64,000 nucleotides of DNA. Origin: Hungatella hathewayi WAL-18680. Its GTDB lineage: Bacteria > Bacillota > Clostridia > Lachnospirales > Lachnospiraceae. A program made the translations under genes and the position numbers. How positions within the stretch are numbered: position 1 is the first letter of the stretch; the number at the start of each line of letters is the position of its first letter. Shown here piece by piece: positions 1 to 8,473 of this stretch. The DNA lies in assembly GCF_000235505.1 (NCBI RefSeq), contig NZ_JH379028.1, positions 717,483 to 781,482 on the forward strand. The letters are read 5' to 3'. A model generated the notes under the pieces. That model ran no database searches. It worked only from the letters and a program-made list of their open reading frames with translations, and was not told where the DNA came from.

Positions 1-2868
1 GACGGCAGCGCTTTCCCCGCCGCTGTTTCGGTTTGACGCGGGAGGAGCGTCCTTCGTCCACTGCGCTGTCAGAGTTACGTCCTCCTCCGGCATTGGAAAG
101 GTGTTCCCCTCCACATAGGTGGTTCCTCCCCATGACCAGCCAGCAAACTGGTACCCATCGCGGGTGAGACTGCCGGTATTGCCTTCTACCGTGACAACCT
201 TCTCCTTGGGATAATAGGCGGTATCCGGTACCGTGCCGCCATCATGTTCCGTACTTGCATAAGCCACGGCGTAATACGGCCAGAGTACTGGCGCGGCGTC
301 GTTTTTCACAAGCACGCTGTCCGGAATAATGCCGGAAAGATTCTTGATATCCCCTGTGACATGAAGGGCATGACCGTCTGTATTTGAACCGGGACGGATG
401 TCCATGGATGCAGGAGCTCTGCTCACAGTCAGGTCACCATCCACCGCGATACCATGGCCTTCCGTGCCAGGGCCGCCGTAGACGGTGAGATGTCCGGCAA
501 AGTCCAGATTCAAGTCACCTTCGTAAGATATACCATTCCCTGGATAGGAACTGCCGGAGCCGGAGATATCGACAGTCAGAGAACCAGCCCCATTTATCGT
601 CCCTCCCCCTGAACCGTAAATCCTTTCACTTACACCCGTAACTGTCACCTCACCATCCACGGTCAGCTTATTATTTACCCAAATTCCTATTTCACCTTCA
701 ACAACCGTAGTCCCGGAACCACTCAAGGTAATGCTATCACCCAAAAGTCCTTTGCCTCTATATTTAGTACCCTTGAGGCCTTCCAACAATACATTACCAT
801 TTTTATTATCAATAACGATAACGGTTCCAGACAGACCAGCACTGCCTTCCACACCTCGAGAGACCATGGAACCGCTATTTATATTTACCGTAAGTTGGCT
901 CCCCGCAACTCCTCCCCCTCCCGTGAAACCAGTAAAAGGTTCACCGCCAATGGCTGTCAAATCAGCATCTCCAACTTCCACGGTTAGAGGACCTCCACTT
1001 TTAGATACTGCACTTTGTCCATCATTATTATAGTTATCAAAACTGCCGCCTGTAATCTTGCAAGTTCCCTTCACTGTAAGAGTACTGGCAGCACTATATA
1101 TAATATGAATTGCCCGCTTCCCCTTTTGGGCAGTGAGATTCAGGTTCTCAATGGTTAGAGAATTAATATTAGTATTATTCTCCATCTCAATACAGACACC
1201 GCTCACAGCCACTCCATCCGAAGTGACCGTCACATTGTTCACATCAATGGTCAGTATCGCGCCACCACTCGTATTGCTCCCGGTGATTCTGATAGTACCG
1301 CCGGCGCCGACCGAAAGCCCGCTGGCGCTCATATCGCTTTGGCCGTCCCATTCTACCAGTGGAGTGACGCCATTTTCGTCATATTGTACGCGATTTCCGT
1401 TCTTGTCAACAATGGTACAGCTTTTATATTCCGGGTCAGTGACGTTGGTTCCGGACTTTTTCATCTCCAGCACTGCCCCATCTGTTACCGACAGGCTGCC
1501 GCCATCTGCGTAAGCAGCCCTCCCATATCCACCGCCCACATCCAGGCCCTTATCACCGCCGGCTGCCGTAACTTTGGTATCTGGACCAGAGATTGTAACA
1601 GACGCACCAACACCAGCACCGCCTGCCACATAGCTGCCTGCCCTATCTTCTCTAGTACCGCCTCCAATTCCTGCACTGCCGTAACCGCCATTGGCAGTCA
1701 CCGTACCTCCGCGAATTTCAATAATACCACCATCACCAGCTGCTCCACCTCCTATTCCCGCGCCATTTTCACCACCTGACGCCGTAACATGGATGTTCCC
1801 ACTGATGATGATACAACCTCCATTCCTATCACTACCTCCGATTCCCGCACTGTTCCGCCCTCCCTGGACCTCCAAGCGGCCATTATCCGCACTAGTCAGC
1901 GTGAGCTCCGCATCCTCCGACACTTCAAGACCAGCACAATCCCATCCGCTTTTCAGGCTGTTTGTACCGGAGACAGTCACATCCGCTGTCCCTCCGGGTT
2001 CCACAGCAAAGGCACAACACCCGGATTTAAGACTTACATCAATGGTCACGCCCCGCAGCGTTATATCAACAGTCACCCCGTCTGGCACCGTAATCACAGC
2101 ATTTCTTACCGTCTCCGTCCCATCCCATGTACCGGAGATTTCATAGGTACCGGTTTGGTTCAGGCTGAAACCGCTGCCATCTATATATACCACCTCGCCG
2201 CCATCACTGGCCGCAATTGTGATACCGCCTTTCGTCACCGTATTGTTGGCAGCATACGTATTCGCTTTTGCCAGCTTCGACGGCGGCAGGACGCAGTCTC
2301 CCTCATGGCCGTCCGGAAGGGTGCAGCCATCCATGAGCGTACAGGGCTGGTTCTCCTCTTCCACCTTCACCGTCACGGTTATCTGCGGCGGCTTCACACC
2401 AGACGCCAGGACATAGTTTCCCACATCCGCCGTAAACACATAGTCCGCCGGTGTATCACCGTCATAGGGCGTTTTGCTGTCCCATGTCACCGGAATCAGT
2501 TCCTCCACTGTTGTAACGCGCGTCACCATCTTCTGCTCCCCGCCGTTCTCTCCCGTGTCTTCACTGGCATCATCGGGAGTAGCGGCTGGTGTGTCATTCT
2601 CTTCCTCCGTATCCGGTGTTACAATCTCCTCCGTGACATGGTAGACCTTCACGGACAGTTCCTCCGGCAGGTTAAGCTCCGTAAGCTGGCTTCCCACCGG
2701 AACCGTCTGCATTTTCACCTCTTTGGGAAGCGCCGCAAAGGACGCAATCTCACCGTCCTCCGGCACATGGGGCACCTGGGTTTCCGCCATCGCTGCCGCC
2801 GGAAGCTGAGCCGCCATCATTGCGGCGGACAACAGCACCGCCCATATCCGTTTTCTTCGTCGTATCAT
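1..2868 (-). CDS. Secreted beta-helix surface protein with InlB-type repeat (3' end outside window)
   Basis: The minus-strand frame is open from the ATG at 2868 to the window edge (956 codons visible, no stop), so the C-terminus is missing. Residues 1-28 form a signal peptide (basic MIRRRKR start, hydrophobic core, AMA cleavage region). An acidic, Thr/Pro-rich stretch follows at about 76-106. From about 215 to 830 it is a Gly/Thr/Val-rich repetitive region with GIGG motifs near 342, 369 and 402, typical of right-handed parallel beta-helix carbohydrate-binding-like proteins of clostridia. About 866-938 is a Listeria-Bacteroides (InlB B) repeat containing GYQFAGWSWGG and ending in VTLTAQW. The start at 2868 has AAGGAGG eight bases upstream; the ATG at 2874 is too close to it. 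It lies 37 bases after the pseudo-receiver gene on the same strand, so they probably share the promoter at 3324-3352. An adhesin or surface-display role is inferred; an anchor would be in the unseen C-terminus. Confidence 0.85.
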   Translation of the reverse strand, partial: MIRRRKRIWAVLLSAAMMAAQLPAAAMAETQVPHVPEDGEIASFAALPKEVKMQTVPVGSQLTELNLPEELSVKVYHVTEEIVTPDTEEENDTPAATPDDASEDTGENGGEQKMVTRVTTVEELIPVTWDSKTPYDGDTPADYVFTADVGNYVLASGVKPPQITVTVKVEEENQPCTLMDGCTLPDGHEGDCVLPPSKLAKANTYAANNTVTKGGITIAASDGGEVVYIDGSGFSLNQTGTYEISGTWDGTETVRNAVITVPDGVTVDITLRGVTIDVSLKSGCCAFAVEPGGTADVTVSGTNSLKSGWDCAGLEVSEDAELTLTSADNGRLEVQGGRNSAGIGGSDRNGGCIIISGNIHVTASGGENGAGIGGGAAGDGGIIEIRGGTVTANGGYGSAGIGGGTREDRAGSYVAGGAGVGASVTISGPDTKVTAAGGDKGLDVGGGYGRAAYADGGSLSVTDGAVLEMKKSGTNVTDPEYKSCTIVDKNGNRVQYDENGVTPLVEWDGQSDMSASGLSVGAGGTIRITGSNTSGGAILTIDVNNVTVTSDGVAVSGVCIEMENNTNINSLTIENLNLTAQKGKRAIHIIYSAASTLTVKGTCKITGGSFDNYNNDGQSAVSKSGGPLTVEVGDADLTAIGGEPFTGFTGGGGVAGSQLTVNINSGSMVSRGVEGSAGLSGTVIVIDNKNGNVLLEGLKGTKYRGKGLLGDSITLSGSGTTVVEGEIGIWVNNKLTVDGEVTVTGVSERIYGSGGGTINGAGSLTVDISGSGSSYPGNGISYEGDLNLDFAGHLTVYGGPGTEGHGIAVDGDLTVSRAPASMDIRPGSNTDGHALHVTGDIKNLSGIIPDSVLVKNDAAPVLWPYYAVAYASTEHDGGTVPDTAYYPKEKVVTVEGNTGSLTRDGYQFAGWSWGGTTYVEGNTFPMPEEDVTLTAQWTKDAPPASNRNSGGESAAV

Positions 2869-2905
2869 GGTCATTTCCTCCTTTTGTGTTAAATCCATCC
2901 TCCCT

Positions 2906-3289
2906 TTACTTCCAGGTGTTTCCGGCTTTTATTTCATCCCCCATACACCGCGATAACGCCTGCTCCACCTTGCCATAGGTCACCGGCTTTGTACCAAACC
3001 AGCCCAGGCACAGCCGGTATGCCTGAATTGCAAAATCCAAATCGGAAAACCAGATGCATTTCCTGGGAGACAGATGGGCGCTGGTGATGATATCCATTCC
3101 CGCGACGCCGCTCTGTGCCACGATTACCACATCCGGCTCCCCTTCTTTGAGCTGTCCAATCAGCCCCTGCCAGTCGGCACAGCCATCCGCACGCACTGGC
3201 TGTTGTCTCTCCTTTCCATAGCGACGGGCGTATTCCAGAATCTGTTCCCGCTCCGCTTCATCCCCATCACAGACCACAATTCTCCACAC
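2906..3289 (-). CDS. Receiver-only (CheY-like) pseudo-response regulator
   Basis: The 127-residue product has a response-regulator receiver fold and nothing after it, so it has no DNA-binding domain. The acidic pocket is visible at the N-terminus (VVCDGDE), the hydrophobic beta-3 strand reads DVVIVAQ, and the conserved Lys-Pro is present (FGTKPVTY). The position expected to hold the phospho-accepting Asp is Ala: the neighbouring LytTR regulator reads DIIFIDQ in the same place. The GTG at 3289 is chosen because GAGGTGG precedes it and because the best promoter (3324-3352) starts transcription near 3317, which excludes the earlier TTG at 3352 and ATG at 3328. It is the first gene of a probable operon with the surface protein. 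A role as a decoy or anti-regulator for the divergent LytTR system is inference. Confidence 0.7.
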   Translation of the reverse strand: MWRIVVCDGDEAEREQILEYARRYGKERQQPVRADGCADWQGLIGQLKEGEPDVVIVAQSGVAGMDIITSAHLSPRKCIWFSDLDFAIQAYRLCLGWFGTKPVTYGKVEQALSRCMGDEIKAGNTWK

Positions 3290-3323
3290 AATTCCCACCT
3301 CTCTTTTCTTCGCTGTTAACTTA

Positions 3324-3352
3324 ACCATAGCCAATCTTTTCTTGATTTTCAA
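3324..3352 (-). promoter_or_regulatory. Promoter of the pseudo-receiver/surface-protein operon
   Basis: On the minus strand a -35 box TTGAAA (3352-3347) and a -10 box TATGGT (3329-3324) are separated by exactly 17 bases. This predicts a start near 3317, about 28 bases before the GTG of the receiver gene. The poor -10 and the direct repeats abutting the -35 suggest an activator-dependent promoter. Confidence 0.55.
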
Positions 3353-3357
3353 TTGGC

Positions 3358-3392
3358 TGGCAGGAAATTGCAGATTTTGGCAGAAAATTGCA
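3358..3392. promoter_or_regulatory. Tandem 15-bp direct repeats, probable LytTR operator
   Basis: TGGCAGGAAATTGCA (3358-3372) and TGGCAGAAAATTGCA (3378-3392) match at 14 of 15 positions and are 20 bp apart, close to two helical turns. LytTR regulators of the AgrA family bind pairs of direct repeats spaced about two turns apart. The repeats lie just upstream of the minus-strand -35 box, centred near -48 and -68, the usual place for an activator site. The adjacent plus-strand gene encodes a LytTR regulator, which is the natural candidate to bind here. Confidence 0.6.
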
Positions 3393-3425
3393 TTGTCGGA
3401 CCTCCCATTTTCCTGTAAAATAAGA

Positions 3426-3454
3426 TTGACAACGGATTTATTTTCATGATGACA
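3426..3454 (+). promoter_or_regulatory. Possible promoter of the LytTR regulator/kinase operon
   Basis: A consensus -35 box TTGACA (3426-3431) is followed after 17 bases by a poor -10 (ATGACA, 3449-3454) with TG directly upstream. It lies about 40 bases before the regulator start codon. The weak -10 leaves the assignment uncertain. Confidence 0.4.
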
Positions 3455-3492
3455 GACAGATTTGTTTTTGGGGAAAGGGGGCGTTTGATGCG

Positions 3493-4218
3493 ATGAAAGC
3501 GGCCATCATTGATGATATTGCACTTTGCAGGGCGGAAGCGCGCTCCTGCTTTGTGCGTTACATACAGGATACCTGCGCCGGGGAGACTCCGGTTGTGGAG
3601 GAGTTCTCCTCTGGGGAAGAGTTTTTATCCCGGTTTACACCGGGGGATTACGATATCATTTTCATCGACCAGTACATGGACGGACTTTCCGGGATGAATA
3701 CGGCCAGGGAAATCCGCAGCCGGGACGAGCTGGCTGCTCTGGTGTTCGTCACCACCAGCCGTGAGCACGCCATAGAGAGTTACGGAGTGCGGGCCTGCGG
3801 CTATCTGGTGAAGCCTCTGAACTATGAGGATTTCCGGCAGACGATGGAGCTGGCCCGGCTGGACAAAATCCGGGGCGCCAGGTTCATCCGCCTGGAGCAG
3901 AACCGTCTCCTGCTGCGGGAGATTCTCTGGTGCAGCCAGAGCAGCCACTATGTCATGATTCACACGGACAAGCGGGGCGTTCTGAAATTCCGCATCCCTT
4001 TTGGGGAACTGACGGAAATACTCTCGCCTTACCCGCAGTTTCTCACCTGTTACAAATGCTGCATCGTCAATATGGACCGGGCGGAGCGCATCGACGGGCT
4101 GGATTTCGTGCTGGACAACGGGGAGCGGGTTCCATTTTCCGGACGTGACAGGAAAAGAATTATGGCGCTCTTTGACGATTATCTGTTCCAGCGGGAACGG
4201 GAGGAGGAAATGCTCTGA
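3493..4218 (+). CDS. LytTR-family response regulator (AgrA-like)
   Basis: The 241-residue protein is a cytoplasmic transcription regulator with an N-terminal receiver domain (about 1-120) and a C-terminal LytTR DNA-binding domain (about 130-235). The receiver shows the acidic pair IIDD at 5-8, the phospho-accepting Asp in IIFIDQYMDG, Thr in FVTTS and the Lys-Pro of YLVKPLNY. The LytTR part has the expected beta-rich pattern including QFLTCYKCCIVNMDRAERI. A GGGAAAGGGGG ribosome site precedes the ATG. The stop overlaps the kinase start (TGATG), indicating translational coupling. By family it would bind direct repeats such as those at 3358-3392 and so control the divergent surface-protein operon; this target is inferred from position. 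No AgrB or AgrD gene was found nearby, so the signal is unknown. Confidence 0.9.
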   Translation: MKAAIIDDIALCRAEARSCFVRYIQDTCAGETPVVEEFSSGEEFLSRFTPGDYDIIFIDQYMDGLSGMNTAREIRSRDELAALVFVTTSREHAIESYGVRACGYLVKPLNYEDFRQTMELARLDKIRGARFIRLEQNRLLLREILWCSQSSHYVMIHTDKRGVLKFRIPFGELTEILSPYPQFLTCYKCCIVNMDRAERIDGLDFVLDNGERVPFSGRDRKRIMALFDDYLFQREREEEML

Positions 4219-5573
4219 TGACAACGGTTGATTCTCTCATGGTTCTGTTGTTCTGCCTATTGGATTTTCTTCCCTTCAGTCTGCCTCAATACTGGCTGTT
4301 CCGGGATAAACTGCGGATTCCGTTCTGCTATACGGCTTTGATTCTGTCGGCGCTCACCGCCATTTACAGCGGGGTCTTTTATGCCATCAATTTGAATGGG
4401 TACCAGGCGGCGGCCCAGTGGACGACACTTGTCCGCTATGGGTTTCTGCTGCTTTTTCTGGCGCTCACCTTTGTGCTGATTAAAGAGCGTTTTACCAAGG
4501 TGCTGTTCACCAACCTGCTGCTGATCGCCTGGGCATTTTTTGTCTATGGCAATGCTAACTTTATTGAGAGCCGTTTTTTCTGGGACTTTTCCGATTTACA
4601 CCCGTATCTGGTTTATAATATCGCCCGCATCATCATTTATCTGATTATCAGCCCGTTTATCCTGCATTTTTTCTATCATACAGTGGCGGACGCCCTGAAA
4701 ATTGAGAATCCTGCCATGTGGCGGTATCTCTGGGAAATCCCGCTGTTTTCTACCATGTTTGGCATGCTCTACTGTTTCACCGACGATGTGTATGCCTATG
4801 CCACATGGCAGTTTATGGTTTCCCGGTACCTGATGCTGTTCGGCACCTGCTATGTATCCTATGTCGCCTTGAAGGTGCTGGAAATCTCCCGCAGCCGGAC
4901 CAGGCTGGAGGAGGAACTCAAGTATGCGGACCGAAGCCTGATGGCACAGAAAAAACAGTTTGACACTCTATCCGGCCATATGGATGAGATGAGGGCGGCC
5001 CGCCATGATTTGCGTCAGCATTTGACGGTAGTCCAGTCCTATATGGAGCGAGATGACAAGGACGGCCTCGGGGAGTATCTGGAATCTTACAGGAGTAAAC
5101 TGCCGCCCGATGTGATGGAATATTTCTGTGACGATGACGTGGTCAATGCGGTCATCAGTTATTATGCGGTGATGGCCAGAGGGACGGGCATCCGGTTTCT
5201 GGCGGACACCGTCTACCCAAAAAACTGCCCGGTGTCCGGTTCCGATATCACGGTGCTGCTTGGAAACCTCCTGGAGAATGCCGTGGAGGCCTGCCGGCGG
5301 GAAGCCGGTGATGAGAAATTATTTATCAAACTGCGGATGAAGCAGCGGGGACAGTCCATGCTGCTGATTCTGGTGGACAACACCTGCACTGTCAGTCCGG
5401 AGTTTGACGGAGATATTCCGCTGTCCTCCAAGCGGAAGGGACACGGGATTGGAATCGCCTCCGTCCGGGAAATCGCGGGGCGGTATGGCGGCGCCGTGCA
5501 GTTGAAACAGCAGGACGGGATGTTCTGTGCTTCGGTGCGGCTGATGCTGACGCGGAATGATGTGGGGAATTGA
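4218..5573 (+). CDS. GHKL sensor histidine kinase (AgrC-like)
   Basis: The 451-residue membrane kinase has about six hydrophobic segments in the first 210 residues, a short coiled coil (about 215-255) and a cytoplasmic kinase domain. The phosphorylatable His is in RHDLRQHL near residue 263. The ATP-binding domain shows the N box LLGNLLENAVEACRR and the G box GHGIGIASVREIAGRYGG, typical of the HATPase_c_5 group that pairs with LytTR regulators. Its start overlaps the stop of the regulator gene, so the two form one translational unit. AgrC/ComD-type kinases sense peptides; no peptide gene is visible here, so the ligand is unassigned. A long hairpin at 5596-5680 probably ends the operon. Confidence 0.88.
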   Translation: MTTVDSLMVLLFCLLDFLPFSLPQYWLFRDKLRIPFCYTALILSALTAIYSGVFYAINLNGYQAAAQWTTLVRYGFLLLFLALTFVLIKERFTKVLFTNLLLIAWAFFVYGNANFIESRFFWDFSDLHPYLVYNIARIIIYLIISPFILHFFYHTVADALKIENPAMWRYLWEIPLFSTMFGMLYCFTDDVYAYATWQFMVSRYLMLFGTCYVSYVALKVLEISRSRTRLEEELKYADRSLMAQKKQFDTLSGHMDEMRAARHDLRQHLTVVQSYMERDDKDGLGEYLESYRSKLPPDVMEYFCDDDVVNAVISYYAVMARGTGIRFLADTVYPKNCPVSGSDITVLLGNLLENAVEACRREAGDEKLFIKLRMKQRGQSMLLILVDNTCTVSPEFDGDIPLSSKRKGHGIGIASVREIAGRYGGAVQLKQQDGMFCASVRLMLTRNDVGN

Positions 5574-5595
5574 TGAGGAAATTGACGCGGAAATT

Positions 5596-5680
5596 AAAAT
5601 GCCGGAACAGGGAACCGGCTTCTCCATTGTCAGACAGTTGATCTGACCGTTGAGATATGGTTCCATGCTCCGGCATTTTT
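5596..5680 (+). terminator. Long stem-loop terminator after the kinase gene
   Basis: AAAATGCCGGA (5596-5606) is fully complementary to TCCGGCATTTT (5669-5679); inside it GGAACC pairs with GGTTCC and GTCAG with CTGAC, giving a three-tier hairpin. It ends in a T run (5676-5680). Because the outer stem starts with an A run it could also act on the converging minus-strand gene. Confidence 0.6.
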
Positions 5681-5762
5681 GATAGTTGGAATTTTTAGTT
5701 CACTTTGATACTTGCCAATTTCAGCATGTCAGTTTGTATATACAGATATCCGAGATATCCGC

Positions 5763-8336
5763 TTAGATAAACAGGTTCACATTGGATTCCTCCGCGTCGC
5801 CCAAGTAGGCGCCTACGCCTCCCAGCTCTACGCCGTCGATCAGTTCCTCCTCCTTGATTCCCATCACATCCATGCTCATGGTGCAGGCGAAAATCTTGAC
5901 GCCGGAGGCCATGGCTTTTTGTATCAGGGTCTCCAGAGAATCAACGCTCTTATCGTTCATAATCTTCTTCATCATCGCCGTGCCCATGCCGGCCATGTTC
6001 ATTTTGGAGAGCTTTAACTTTTTGCTGCCACGGGGAAGCATCGCTCCGAACATGGATTCCATAAAGGTCTTCTTCACCGGCTGCTTCTCTTCCTTTCGCA
6101 GGGCCGTCAGACCCCAGAAGGTAAAGAACATGGTGACAGGTCGCTCCATGGCGGCGGCTCCATTGGCGATGATGAAGCTGGCCAGCACTTTGTCCAGGTC
6201 GCCGGAGAATACGATGATGGTTTTTCCCTCCGGTGTGTCTTTCACAACGGTCTGCGGGGCGCTGGTGCATTTTCTGACACAGGCCACGTAGTCATTGCCA
6301 CGGCGCTCGTTGGAGACCAGCACATTTCCCGTGCGGCGGCACCAGGCGTCAATGTCCCTGGCAAATCCAGGGTCCGACGCGGAGACTTCCACCACATCGC
6401 CATCCCCAATCTCCTTCACCGTCTCAAACACCTTCATAATCGGTCCGGGACACTGGAGGCCGCTGCAATCCAGGCGGATAGCCGCCTTGGGGATGTCTGA
6501 GGTGGATGGCGTAGATGCCGTTCCTGCACTATCTTGCGTTGGAGCCGCACCTGTTCTATTTGGCGCTGAGGCTGCTCTTATGCCACCTGGCACAGTTCCT
6601 GCGGTTCCGGCACCTGGCGCAGACACTGTCTTCGAACCGTCATTCACGGATGCCGCCATCAATATCGGCGTCACATGATTCTCATAATGGGTGGACTGGT
6701 AGAAACGCATCCCTCCGGGATACACCTTCACATGCTGAAACCCGTGCTGCATCAGAATCCTGGCTCCATTATAGGCCCGCACTCCGATTGCGCAGAATAC
6801 AATAATCTCCGCCTCCTGATCCAGCTCCTTCAGCCGGCTGCGCAGCTGTCCTAACGGAATATGTCTCGCTCCCGGAATCGCGTAAGCCATCAGCTCCGCC
6901 TCCTCCCGCACATCCAGAACAACTGCGGCAGGATTTCTCTCCGCCTCATCCCAATCCGCAAAGGACACCAGCCCGGCGCGCACATTTTCAGCTACAAATC
7001 CCGCCATATTGACCGGGTCCTTGGCCGAAGAGTAAGGCGGCGCGTAAGCCAGCTCCAATTCCTTCAGCGCCTCTGTCCCGGCTCCTAAGCGCATGGCGAC
7101 GGCGATAGTGTCAATCCTCTTATCCACACCGTCCCGCCCCACAATCTGCGCTCCAAAAATCCGTTTCCCATCCACGGGAAACAGCAGTTTCAGTGTCAGC
7201 GGCACCGCCCCCGGATAGTACCCGGCATGGGAATTCTGGGTAATCAGAACCCGCTCATAGTCCTTCCCTCTCGCAAGCCCCCGCTTTAGAAGCGTTTTTT
7301 CATTGGCCCCGGTTGTCGCGGCCGTCAAATCAAACACCTTCGCCACCGAGGTTCCCTGGGTGCCCTGATACCGTTCCTGCCCGCCGGCAATATTATCCGC
7401 GGCAATCCGCCCCTGCTTGTTGGCCGGTCCCGCCAGCGGAACCATGGTGGGCTCCTTCCACACAAAGTCCTCCACCTCTATCACATCGCCGACCGCATAG
7501 ATATCCTTGTCGGACGTTCTCAAATACTCATCCACCACAATGCCGCCCCGCTCATTTAACGCAAGCCCAGCTTCCCTGGCCAGTTCACTGTTAGGACGGA
7601 CACCGATTGCCAGGATGACAAAATCCACCGTCACACGGTCCCCGCTCCTTAGCGTCACCGTCACCTGGTCCTTCTTCTCCGCAAAGGAACTTACCCCATC
7701 GCCCAGATACAGGTTCACCCCATTCTGCAGAATATTCTCATGGAGCAGCAGCGCCATCTCATAATCCAGCGGAGCCATCACCTGGTCCATGGCCTCAATC
7801 AGGGACACCTCCAGCCCGGCCTCCTTCAGATTCTCCGCCATCTCAAGCCCGATGAAGCCGCCGCCAATCACCGCAGCCGTCTTCGCTCCCTGCTCCCGGA
7901 TCATGGCCCGGATATCGTCCGTGTCCGGCACCGTCCACAGCGTTTTAATCCGCGGTGACTCAATCCCCGGAATATTCGGCCGCATCGGAGAAGACCCTGT
8001 AGAAATGACCAGCGTATCATACGCCTCCTCATAAGTCTCCCCGCTGTCCACCCGTTTCACAAGAACCGTCTTCTTCTCCCGGTCAATGGCGACTACCTCA
8101 TTTTTCACCCTCACATCCACTTCAAATTTCTTCTTCATCGCCTCCGGCGTCTGCAAAAGCAGCGCGTCCCGCGACTTAATCGTATCCCCCACATGGTAAG
8201 GCAGCCCGCAGTTCGCGTAGGAAATATACTCCCCCCGCTCCAGCATCACAATCACTGCCTCCTCATCCAATCTCCGCAGCCTGGCCGCACAACTGGCCCC
8301 GCCCGCAACACCACCGATAATCACTGTCTTATTCAT
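5763..8336 (-). CDS. CoA-disulfide reductase / rhodanese / TusA / DsrE fusion
   Basis: The 857-residue protein joins four sulfur-handling modules. Residues 1-450 are an FAD/NAD(P)H pyridine-nucleotide disulfide oxidoreductase of the CoA-disulfide reductase family: GGVAGGASCAAR dinucleotide site, active Cys43 in SYANCGLPYHVG, and a second nucleotide motif AVIGGGFIGLEMAE. About 455-550 is a rhodanese domain with catalytic Cys in VFCAIGVRAYNG. A low-complexity Ala/Thr/Gly/Ser/Pro linker spans about 565-610. About 615-685 is TusA/SirA with the CPGP motif (LDCSGLQCPGPIMK). The rest, about 690-857, is DsrE/DsrF-like (IIVFSGDLDK). Such fusions are taken to move persulfide sulfur between carriers or reduce per- and polysulfides in the cytoplasm; the exact substrate is not known. 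It has its own GGAGG site and appears monocistronic. Confidence 0.9.
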   Translation of the reverse strand: MNKTVIIGGVAGGASCAARLRRLDEEAVIVMLERGEYISYANCGLPYHVGDTIKSRDALLLQTPEAMKKKFEVDVRVKNEVVAIDREKKTVLVKRVDSGETYEEAYDTLVISTGSSPMRPNIPGIESPRIKTLWTVPDTDDIRAMIREQGAKTAAVIGGGFIGLEMAENLKEAGLEVSLIEAMDQVMAPLDYEMALLLHENILQNGVNLYLGDGVSSFAEKKDQVTVTLRSGDRVTVDFVILAIGVRPNSELAREAGLALNERGGIVVDEYLRTSDKDIYAVGDVIEVEDFVWKEPTMVPLAGPANKQGRIAADNIAGGQERYQGTQGTSVAKVFDLTAATTGANEKTLLKRGLARGKDYERVLITQNSHAGYYPGAVPLTLKLLFPVDGKRIFGAQIVGRDGVDKRIDTIAVAMRLGAGTEALKELELAYAPPYSSAKDPVNMAGFVAENVRAGLVSFADWDEAERNPAAVVLDVREEAELMAYAIPGARHIPLGQLRSRLKELDQEAEIIVFCAIGVRAYNGARILMQHGFQHVKVYPGGMRFYQSTHYENHVTPILMAASVNDGSKTVSAPGAGTAGTVPGGIRAASAPNRTGAAPTQDSAGTASTPSTSDIPKAAIRLDCSGLQCPGPIMKVFETVKEIGDGDVVEVSASDPGFARDIDAWCRRTGNVLVSNERRGNDYVACVRKCTSAPQTVVKDTPEGKTIIVFSGDLDKVLASFIIANGAAAMERPVTMFFTFWGLTALRKEEKQPVKKTFMESMFGAMLPRGSKKLKLSKMNMAGMGTAMMKKIMNDKSVDSLETLIQKAMASGVKIFACTMSMDVMGIKEEELIDGVELGGVGAYLGDAEESNVNLFI

Positions 8337-8370
8337 AAAGAACCTCCGTCATTTTTGTTAATCTGAAAAA

Positions 8371-8376
8371 ATTATA
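8371..8376 (-). promoter_or_regulatory. -10 box of the sulfurtransferase fusion gene
   Basis: The minus strand reads TATAAT at 8376-8371, about 35 bases before the start codon. No convincing -35 hexamer lies 16-18 bases upstream, so an activator or alternative recognition is possible. Confidence 0.4.
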
Positions 8377-8419
8377 ACAGAATTCCCGGCCGCGGTCTGT
8401 AACTCAGTCACATAACAGA

Positions 8420-8454
8420 CGGGACACCCCGGCGCAGCCGGAATATCCCGTTAA
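8420..8454 (-). terminator. GC-rich hairpin after the metallophosphoesterase gene
   Basis: On the minus strand ACGGGA and TCCCGT enclose an inner CCGGC/GCCGG stem just after the stop codon. The following bases contain only a short, broken T run, so it may be a weak terminator or a transcript-end stabiliser. Confidence 0.45.
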
Positions 8455-8473
8455 TTTTGTATAACAATATGGT

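Noticed and set aside
731-2892. Several long plus-strand frames opposite the surface protein
   Set aside because: They have no ribosome site and low-complexity Pro/Ser/Thr or Arg/His-rich products; the minus frame has signal peptide, repeats and a GGAGG site.
3289-3352. Longer pseudo-receiver starting at TTG 3352 or ATG 3328
   Set aside because: Both lie at or before the predicted transcription start and lack a ribosome site; GTG 3289 has one.
5745-5762. Short GATATCCG direct repeats before the sulfurtransferase end
   Set aside because: Only two 8-bp copies; too short to call a site or array.
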